Part shown: piece after piece, positions 56,152-62,639 of the stretch
Numbering within the stretch: position 1 is the stretch's first letter
How the letters are laid out: each line of letters opens with the position of its first letter
DNA from: Flavobacteriales bacterium
Lineage (GTDB): Bacteria; Bacteroidota; Bacteroidia; Flavobacteriales_F; PHOS-HE28
Direction of reading: 5' to 3'
NCBI GenBank assembly: GCA_016704485.1
Contig: JADJAA010000002.1
Span: forward strand, 186,001-250,000
Length of the DNA stretch: 64,000 nt
Made by a program: the position numbers and the translations under genes
The notes under the pieces: model-generated
What the model saw: the letters and a program-made list of their open reading frames with translations, nothing else
Database searches by the model: none
What the model was told of the DNA's origin: nothing

Positions 56152-56574
56152 TCTTCTTTGTCTTTTTCATTTTCTCCTTTGTACTTGCGGCAAGTTCCTT
56201 TGTCTTTTTCATTTTCTCCTTTGTACTTGCGGCAAGTTCCTTTGTCTTTTTCATTTTCTCCTTTGCACTTGCGGCAAGTTCCTTTGTCTTTTTCATTTTC
56301 TCCTTTGTACTTGCGGCAAGTTCCTTTGTCTTTTTCATTTTCTCCTTTGTACTTGCGGCAAGTTCCTTTGTCTTTTTCATTTTCTCCTTTGTACTTGCGG
56401 CAAGTTCCTTTGTCTTTTTCATTTTCTCCTTTGCACTTGCGGCAAGTTCCTTTGTCTTTTTCATTTTCTCCTTTGTACTTGCGGCAAGTTCCTTTGTCTT
56501 TTTCATTTTCTCCTTTGCACTTGCGGCAAGTTCCTTTGTCTTTTTCATTTTCTCCTTTGTCTTTTTCATTTTGG
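56152..56574. repeat. 42-bp tandem array with palindromic cores
   Basis: About ten near-identical 42-base units. Each carries the 13-base palindrome ACTTGCGGCAAGT; nine copies start at 56183 and then every 42 bases up to 56519. The only variation is T/C just before the core, plus a shortened last unit of 21 bases. The plus strand is pyrimidine-rich. Because 42 is a multiple of three and the unit lacks stops in several frames, long ORFs appear on both strands. Minus-strand readings are KGTCRKYKGENEKD repeats (56133-56645) or KEKMKKTKELAAST repeats (56141-56569). None has independent support, so coding is left open. Confidence 0.85.
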
Positions 56575-56799
56575 CAAAGCACTTTTTGGTTTTGCCCTCG
56601 CAATTGGCGGTGCTCTGCCCTCAAACCGGCGTTCTTCGCTGCCAAATAGCGTCGGCACGCGCCGTTTCGACCGGATTACTTCGTTTGCAGTGGGATCTTC
56701 ATTTAACAGCCCCTCCGCGCCGTAAAGGAGGCTCCCGATTTCGAATACTTCAAGTCGGGACGGTCGGAGCTCACGATGGATCTTTCGGCGGAGTGGTCG

Positions 56800-56940
56800 G
56801 CTGGATGGCCGGAGGTCGGAATGACGATCGTGCCAGCCCCAACAGGACTGTGTTCCCTCTTGATCTATACGAAGAATGGGCTCCGTTTGGTGCATTTTGC
56901 GAAGGTGTAATGGGGAATAGGGTGGTGTAAGTGACTATGG
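56800..56940 (+). pseudogene. Degraded copy of a T9SS sorting-domain end
   Basis: The frame about 56821-56910 reads PTGLCSLLIYTKNGLRLVHF plus AKV and a stop. It matches the end of the protein at 51945-52718 (PTGLCSLLIFTAKGVSVVHF, VKV, stop) at about 70 percent. The sequence after the stop is also similar (TGATGGGG.. versus TAATGGGG.., then GTGACT). The upstream part of the gene is missing and is replaced by the 42-bp array region. Confidence 0.65.
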
Positions 56941-56966
56941 GTCAGGCTGCTAAATGTGGCCCTATG

Positions 56967-57810
56967 TTGACCTCATGTTCATGAACGTTGCCTCCCATGT
57001 TCATGAAGGTTGCCCTCACTGTTCATGAAGGTTGCCCTCACTGTTCATGAAGGTTGCCTTCACTGTTCATGAAGGTTGCCCTCACTGTTCATGAAGGTTG
57101 CCCTCACTGTTCATGAAGGTTGCCCTCACTGTTCATGAACGTTGCCCTCACTGTTCATGAAGGTTGCCTCCCATGTTCATGAACGTTGCCCCTCATGTTC
57201 ATGAAGGTTGCCTCCCATGTTCATGAACATTGCCCCTCATGTTCATGAAGGTTGCCTCCCATGTTCATGAACATTGCCCCTTAGGTTCATGAACATTGCC
57301 CACCATGTCATACGACATTGCCCACCATGTCGACTGTAGTTGCCCACCATGTCGACTGACGTTGCCCACCATGTCGACTGACGTTGCCCACCATGTCGAC
57401 TGACATTGCCCACCATGTCGACTGACATTGCCCACCATGTCGACTGACATTGCCCACCATGTCGACAGACATTGCCCACCATGTCGACTGACGTTGCCCA
57501 CCATGTCGACTGACATTGCCCACCATGTCGACTGACATTGCCCACCATGTCGACTGACATTGCCCACCACTACGACTGTAGTTGCCCACCACTACGACTG
57601 TAGTTGCCCACCACTACGAGCGTAGTTGCCCACCACTACGACTGTAGTTGCCCACCACTACGACCGTAGTTGCCCACCACTACGACTGTAGTTGCCCACC
57701 ACTACGACTGTAGGTGCCCATCACTACGACTGTAGTTGCCCGACACTACGCTTGTAGTTGCCCACCTCGACGACTGTAGTTGTCCAGCACTACGCCTGAC
57801 CTTGCGCACG
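56967..57810. repeat. 22-bp periodic array with three palindrome families
   Basis: TTGCC (rarely TGCC or TTGCG) recurs every 22 bases from 56988 to 57802, 38 units in strict register. Units 1-15 carry TTCATGAA (family A), unit 16 is intermediate (ATGTCATACGAC), units 17-27 carry GTCGAC (family B), and units 28-38 carry ACTACGACTGTAGT (family C, 5-bp arms). Families B and C share the linker TTGCCCACC; A has TTGCCCTCAC, TTGCCTCCC or TTGCCCCTC. Unit 17 (TGTCGACTGTAGTTG) joins a B left half to a C right half. The 22-base period cycles through frames, so the ORFs over it are not evidence of coding. Confidence 0.9.
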
Positions 57811-58408
57811 AGCGGGCCGTAAATGCCCGATATGTCCATAAACCCCTCGTATTGACGGCGGCCTCCGGTGGGTAAGGTTTCTTGGCCTCTTGGTTGGCTT
57901 GGGTTTGGGCTTTTGGTCCCTAGTCCAGTGGCTTCTGGCGTTGGCTGGTATGGTTGCCATGCCACAGGCAGGCCATAGGTTGAGGTGGTTGGTGGGTAGG
58001 TTGGTATTGAAGGGGCTAGCATAAGCTTCTCTCCTCAAGCACAGGAGTACCTGCCGGCCCGTATGTACTGCTCTGTGCCGAGCACTGCCGACCTTGATCA
58101 CATTATGGGGAAGGGAATCCCGTGCGAGTTGGGTACACGGCCCGGGCCACATGGGTGATACTTCCAGAGTATTGGCTTGGCCCGGGTGGGTAGACAACGC
58201 AGGGTCCCGAAGCGGAGACTTATTCTATGTTAAAAACAAGCATAACGTAAAGTTTTTTTCAGGCATTAGGACTCCAGCCATGAACCAAGGATGAGGCCCA
58301 CCCTTGATCCATGTTGTTGGCCGTTGCCATCATGCCTATCCCTGTTAGGTTGCTCTTCAGCAGAGCCTGCTTCCGTTTGGACACGACATACGAAGTACGG
58401 CAATCCGA
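57811..58408. other. About 600 bases without a supported gene, up to the IS110 transposase
   Basis: Contains two similar C/G-rich stretches (CGGCCCGGGCCA near 58138 and TTGGCCCGGGTGGG near 58177) and dispersed repeat copy 4 at 58196. The right end of the IS110 element should lie between about 58216 and 58408, but its exact base cannot be set from one copy. Confidence 0.45.
58196..58215 (+). repeat. Dispersed 20-base repeat, copy 4
   Basis: AACGCAGGGTCCCGAAGCGG, 17-18 of 20 matches to the consensus, in the same orientation as the other copies. Confidence 0.45.
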
Positions 58409-59410
58409 TCAATTCTGCACTAATTGCCGCTGCTCATAGGGCCGGTTGTTGCGGATCACGGCGCAAACACAATGGATGATCTTATTACGGACCGCATTGA
58501 CAACCAATATCGGCTTCTTGCCTTCAGATACTTTGCGTTGGAAGTAGACCTTTAATTCTCCTTCGCGTTGCACGTTGGCAAGTGCAGCCATGTGGAGCAT
58601 GGTCTTAAGGATCTTGTTGGCTTGATGTGATACTTGCGTTCGTCCGCGAATACTGCTACCAGAACTACGCTCAAATGGAGCTACACCAGCATGACATGCC
58701 AGTTCGCGTGGGTTCGTAAATCGATGGAAGCCATCGGTGAGCGCGATCAAATAGCTCGCTAATTGTGGGCCTACGCCGGGGATCGTGAGCAACAGGTTGT
58801 ATTGTTCACTGGTTATATCATCGGCTTTGATCTGTGCCATGATCAGTTGCTCTACGCGTATCACGGCACGATCAGAAGCAACGATCAAACGCTTGTCAAG
58901 TTGGTCGAACGCCTTTTTAATGTCCTTGTCCATGTAGCGGTTCAGGTCCGAGAGATGCTTCTTGTACATGGCTCTGACGCGAACCAAGTGTTGCCTACGT
59001 GTGAGCAGGTGCTTGAGTTTATCGAGCTTGAGGTTCTGTGCTGTGAACAAACGTGTTTTCTCTCGAAATGTGCGTGCGTATTGCGCGATCCGCAAAGCGT
59101 CCACTTTGTCGTTCTTCACACGCTTGATGCCCATGCTCTTTTGTATATCGAGCGGGTGCGCCAACCAAGCATGCCAGTGCTGCTCCACGATCAGATTAAG
59201 CAACATCAACGTATAGTGCCCGGTAGGTTCCAAACACACTAGGCATTCCCCGGTGTCAACTCCGTATCGTTTCTTCCAGCTGTTCATTAGCGTCATTACG
59301 GCTGTACGACCATTGCTTACTTGCAAGCTCTCCAAGTGAACACCGTGTTCATCGAGCAATGCGAAATCCAAGGTTGCACTGCTCACATCGATACCGATCC
59401 AATGCTTCAT
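58409..59410 (-). CDS. IS110-family transposase (DEDD recombinase)
   Basis: A 333-residue intact transposase. The N-terminal RuvC-like DEDD domain begins WIGIDVSSATLDFALLD (first Asp) and continues with CLEPTGHY (Glu) and KNDKVDALRIAQYA (Asp-x2-Asp pair). A coiled linker leads to the C-terminal Transposase_20 domain with LLTIPGVGPQLASYLIALT and HAGVAPFERSSGSSIRGRTQVSHQ, which contains the Ser region used for strand exchange. Members of this family are guided by a bridge RNA encoded in the element. The element appears complete, and no second copy is in the window. Confidence 0.95.
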   Translation of the reverse strand: MKHWIGIDVSSATLDFALLDEHGVHLESLQVSNGRTAVMTLMNSWKKRYGVDTGECLVCLEPTGHYTLMLLNLIVEQHWHAWLAHPLDIQKSMGIKRVKNDKVDALRIAQYARTFREKTRLFTAQNLKLDKLKHLLTRRQHLVRVRAMYKKHLSDLNRYMDKDIKKAFDQLDKRLIVASDRAVIRVEQLIMAQIKADDITSEQYNLLLTIPGVGPQLASYLIALTDGFHRFTNPRELACHAGVAPFERSSGSSIRGRTQVSHQANKILKTMLHMAALANVQREGELKVYFQRKVSEGKKPILVVNAVRNKIIHCVCAVIRNNRPYEQRQLVQN

Positions 59411-59714
59411 TTTCGTTTACTTTGAGGTTCAACAAATGATCGCTGTTGAGGCTGAGCGACAGGTCCGATGCTCCATGACTCTAATAGGCCCTTACGCCTA
59501 GCATTCTATCCGAGCCTTAGACCTGAGAAAGCCAGAGGTACCCATAAGTCTCTTAGGGGCTTTAACCCTAGCTGCGGAGTTGGTTCACCCCTGGCTTGGC
59601 TCAGTTCTCTTCAGTGATCTATCGACATCTAAGAAAATAGTTCCTTAGTGACGATGCAATACTAGAGCCTGCATAGGGTTAGTGGTCAAGTGGGCGTGAA
59701 GGCTCCGCGGCATC
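59411..59714 (-). ncRNA. Candidate IS110 bridge-RNA region upstream of the transposase
   Basis: This 304-base region between the transposase start and the methyltransferase stop has no gene. On the minus strand it can form an 11-bp stem AAGCCAGGGGT / ACCTCTGGCTT (59529-59597, one G-T pair) enclosing a TAGGG/CCCTA hairpin, and downstream a TAGGC/GCCTA hairpin (59485-59500). In the IS110 subgroup the bridge RNA is transcribed from the left-end region upstream of the transposase, which fits. The guide loops and the element boundary cannot be fixed without the empty site or other copies. Confidence 0.5.
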
Positions 59715-60989
59715 TTAATACGTTTGACCATCCGCCTTCAGAACCACAATACTTTCCCTTAGTGCTGGAACTTCCGTCGAATGTGCTTCATGATTCCAAT
59801 GTTGGCCTGAGCTACGTAAACGGCGAATGACCTGTACTTCCTGCGTAAGCCAACCTACCTTTTCAGCGATGTCCGCGAGGATAAAATCCACGGGGATTAC
59901 CACTCCGGCATATGCGGAGGTGCCAACGGCAATTTTTAGGACCGCATCTGGTTTTGCTCTGTTCCGAAGGTTCTTCAATAGTCCGGCCATGTCTTCAAAG
60001 TAGGCTTGAATCATATTGGGGATGTTCGGATTCCAAAGTTGCTCCTTGCGCACAACTAACTCTTTGTATGCTTTTGCATAGTTGATACCGAAGTCGTCAT
60101 TAAATGGCTTCGCCCAGGCTGCTTGCACATGCGACCGGACCGTTTGGAGCCGAATATTCATCAAGTCTGCGTTAGTGCGAACAAAACCGCCCAAGAAAAG
60201 CTCCGGCCTATAGACATCTGTGTAGTCGAAGGAGTTCAAGTAAGGCGGTGATGTGACACAGAGGTCGAACTTTCGTATATCCCTGTGTGTACTGAGCCGC
60301 CGCGCATCCATGCGCTCAACACTGGACTTGGAACCAGATATTGGGGCTGCTACTACGTCCTCCTTCATCATAGCAATGTATGCCTCGTATGCGCTGAGAA
60401 AAGAGGACGCATTGAATGACCGATAGTTGTCCATGCGCTTGTACCGGAGGCATTTGCCATCAGGATACGCATTACAATTATCCATGGCTGCCTTCATAAG
60501 CGCCAAACGGCTTAACGATCGCTCAGGACGTGCGAAACGTTTGGTGGAATCCCAGCCTCCCATGAAGGATCGAAGTACGGACCTGTTGAATAGCCATTTA
60601 CTCTTGCCTCCAGCTTGTGAGAAGGTGGAATAGGACTCAAGCGAAGTCTTCAGAGGCTGTCGAATGCCCTTGACCGTCCACTCAAACGCGTTTGAAAGGA
60701 TACGGGGCGTTGATTGTTCAAGTTTGGCCTGACCAACAAAAGCGAGGAACGGATTTACTTCAAAGGCAAGGCACTCAACTCCACTTAAAGCATATTGCAG
60801 AGGACTAGTGCCGGAACCGCTGAAAGGCTCTATGGCGAAAATCCCATTCCGTGGTGTGTGATCGACCTCTGAAAGTGCGTCCGTAATTAGAGAAGCACTG
60901 AAGCCCTCCTTAATTGGGTACCATCGATGACGAGGCAACACCATGTTATCTACGGCATTGGTAATTGAGCGAACTGCATGTTTTGGCAT
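59715..60989 (-). CDS. DNA methyltransferase (N4-cytosine/N6-adenine type)
   Basis: A 424-residue amino-methyltransferase. SAM motif I is FSGSGT (residues 56-61, in IEPFSGSGTSPLQYA) and catalytic motif IV is TSPPY (246-250, continuing LNSFDYTDVYRPELF). Motif I before IV suggests the gamma-like or alpha-like order; SPPY is common in m4C enzymes, though m6A cannot be excluded. It starts two bases after the stop of the nuclease gene and so is the last gene of the operon. A paired role, protecting self DNA from the nuclease, is inferred from this position. Confidence 0.85.
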   Translation of the reverse strand: MPKHAVRSITNAVDNMVLPRHRWYPIKEGFSASLITDALSEVDHTPRNGIFAIEPFSGSGTSPLQYALSGVECLAFEVNPFLAFVGQAKLEQSTPRILSNAFEWTVKGIRQPLKTSLESYSTFSQAGGKSKWLFNRSVLRSFMGGWDSTKRFARPERSLSRLALMKAAMDNCNAYPDGKCLRYKRMDNYRSFNASSFLSAYEAYIAMMKEDVVAAPISGSKSSVERMDARRLSTHRDIRKFDLCVTSPPYLNSFDYTDVYRPELFLGGFVRTNADLMNIRLQTVRSHVQAAWAKPFNDDFGINYAKAYKELVVRKEQLWNPNIPNMIQAYFEDMAGLLKNLRNRAKPDAVLKIAVGTSAYAGVVIPVDFILADIAEKVGWLTQEVQVIRRLRSSGQHWNHEAHSTEVPALRESIVVLKADGQTY

Positions 60990-60991
60990 AC

Positions 60992-62056
60992 TTAGGCTTC
61001 TAAGAAAAGGCGGATTGGTTTTTCAAAGTCACTTCTTGTGGAATGGTAATCTGGGTTATAGGTGATTTCGCGTGTCGCAAAATGACATTGCTGTTTAGCT
61101 GTTAGTGATTTGGTGCTCGCCTTTACTCCATGGCGGCGACAGTCAAAAACAACGAGATAACCCAACGTGTCCGAAGCAGGACTATTTCGCTTGTGATTGT
61201 CAAGGTAATTCGCAAGTTGCTCTGCACCTTTATTTGCACGTGATTCGCCATAGTTGGCAGTGAATCTTGCACCATCACCACTACGGGATTTACCAATCCA
61301 CTTAATTTCAATAAGTGCCTCTCTCGTAGACATCTGGGCTGTTAACTTGATGTCAATCGGATGGCTTTCATCGATATTTTGTTCGGGGCGAACCCAATAG
61401 TCATCAAAGCGCATACAACAGCGCAGGTAATGGCTAAGAGAGGTACGTAGCCGGTGTTCTGGTCCTGGCCCGAACCAGAAGCGTCTATCTGGATCTTGCC
61501 AAGCTTCCCGCAAAGTTGGGCATGTAGAGTGGCGAGCTAGGCTATGCCCGTAATCCAGCAGGGCTTCGCGCAGGTCATCAAAATGATGAAGCAGGAACTG
61601 ACTTGGTGCCCCAGGTAGGAATTTGTCAACAGTCAGGCATTGTTCGCCAATCCGAAACTCCTCGACCTCTTGAACTAAACTGTAAACAATAGCGTCGGTC
61701 TGGTTTTGAAGGGGTGAGTTTACATTCCCTTTCCAAAGAAATGCAGTTCCGTCTGGTCTTATCTCAATTGCTGCCAAATCGAGTACGCCGTTGATGGTTT
61801 TACCATTGAGAATTCGTTCGGCTTGGACAAGGCGCTTCTCATCAAGTTCCGAATGAATTCCTATTGGGGCAAAGACAGTGAGTTGCGTTTTTCGATTAAC
61901 ACGGCAGAACTGGCCTTGAATGCGAAGAAAGTTCAAGAGCTGTTTAAGCCGTGTGACACCCTCTTCACCAAACACCTCTTGAGCCTTTATTAATGGCTGA
62001 TTCGCCAATGCGCGATGCATGACGTCTGTATCAATTTTCCTAGTTGCTATGCTCAT
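60992..62056 (-). CDS. PD-(D/E)XK nuclease-like protein, putative effector of the ATPase operon
   Basis: A 354-residue protein. The N-terminal about 190 residues have no recognised domain. The C-terminal part fits a PD-(D/E)XK core: helix with PEHRLRTSLSHYL (Glu200), strand HPIDIKL (Asp235), strand ALIEIKW (Glu250 and Lys252), and later a Gln-containing helix GAEQLANYLDN, then LGYLVVFDC. Such nucleases are common effectors in ABC-three-component and Lamassu-type systems. It overlaps the middle-component gene by 17 bases, so co-translation is likely. No name can be assigned. Confidence 0.75.
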   Translation of the reverse strand: MSIATRKIDTDVMHRALANQPLIKAQEVFGEEGVTRLKQLLNFLRIQGQFCRVNRKTQLTVFAPIGIHSELDEKRLVQAERILNGKTINGVLDLAAIEIRPDGTAFLWKGNVNSPLQNQTDAIVYSLVQEVEEFRIGEQCLTVDKFLPGAPSQFLLHHFDDLREALLDYGHSLARHSTCPTLREAWQDPDRRFWFGPGPEHRLRTSLSHYLRCCMRFDDYWVRPEQNIDESHPIDIKLTAQMSTREALIEIKWIGKSRSGDGARFTANYGESRANKGAEQLANYLDNHKRNSPASDTLGYLVVFDCRRHGVKASTKSLTAKQQCHFATREITYNPDYHSTRSDFEKPIRLFLEA

Positions 62057-62639
62057 GTGTTCGGCCTATGGTAAGCAAGTATTCAAGCCAAGCGGAGAGT
62101 GGGAGGGAAAGGTCACTACCTTGATAGGGTAGCAGTTCCCTGATTTCCCCAAATGTATCATGGAGTCTATCTACGATTGGATCACTGAACAACCAAGCTG
62201 TTTGGGCGTGTCGCTTAATAAATGCAAGTGCGGGCTCGTAAGCAAAAGCTTCACGGATGACACTCGGTGTGAACAAGAGCAAGCAATCCGCTGCTCCGTT
62301 GAGGTAGGCTAACCTTTCTTGATTGATAGTGTGTTCCTTCCAAATACCTAGGTTGGTTTGTCCATCAGAAGTAATCTGTAGTAATTCTCCATGATCCGTG
62401 ATGTCACCTATACGTATACAGTAATCCAGTGCATCATCAAGGTTTTTCGAGAACGGCAAGCCTGATGGAGTGGAGCTAAATTCATATTCCCAATCTGAAA
62501 CTGGTTTGCCTCCGTACAATGACAGCAGGCAGCTTGCGTAGGCAAGTAGGTGTAACTCTGATCTTGAGAAGCCCCTAACCGTTTGTGTCAGTCGTGAACC
62601 CAGTAGGAGCGAGTCAAAGTATGCTTGCGGACTGGTCAT
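62040..62639 (-). CDS. ABC-3C/Lamassu-type middle component candidate
   Basis: A 199-residue protein. The N-terminal part (about 25-105), SELHLLAYASCLLSLYGGKP, SDWEYEFSSTPSGLPFSKNL, DDALDYCIRIGDITDHG, looks like a winged-helix unit of the kind found in middle components that bridge an SMC-like ATPase and an effector. The rest is helical with no motif. It overlaps both neighbours: ATGA with the ATPase stop and 17 bases with the nuclease start. The family assignment is by pattern and gene order, not by strong motifs. Confidence 0.6.
   Translation of the reverse strand: MTSPQAYFDSLLLGSRLTQTVRGFSRSELHLLAYASCLLSLYGGKPVSDWEYEFSSTPSGLPFSKNLDDALDYCIRIGDITDHGELLQITSDGQTNLGIWKEHTINQERLAYLNGAADCLLLFTPSVIREAFAYEPALAFIKRHAQTAWLFSDPIVDRLHDTFGEIRELLPYQGSDLSLPLSAWLEYLLTIGRTHEHSN

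Noticed and set aside
56103..56930. 275-codon plus-strand ORF of FVFFIFSFVLAASS repeats
   Set aside because: A membrane-like reading of the pyrimidine-rich 42-bp array; it runs out of frame through the T9SS remnant, which uses another frame.
57243..57592. Overlapping minus-strand ORFs of about 100 codons with GGQCQSTWWAMSVDMVG-like repeats
   Set aside because: They arise because a 22-base unit without stops is read through in all frames; no start signal, no conserved flank, and three frames give permutations of the same peptide.
56967..57810. CRISPR array
   Set aside because: No spacers: units are contiguous 22-mers and differ by block, and no cas gene is present.
57702..58022. Pro-rich minus-strand ORF of 106 codons
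   Set aside because: It starts outside and runs into the 22-bp array; composition follows local base content and no motif is seen.
51860..58220. Integron attC sites at the dispersed 20-mers
   Set aside because: I could not find paired RYYYAAC and GTTRRRY boxes around the copies, and gene orientations are mixed; no integrase is in the window.
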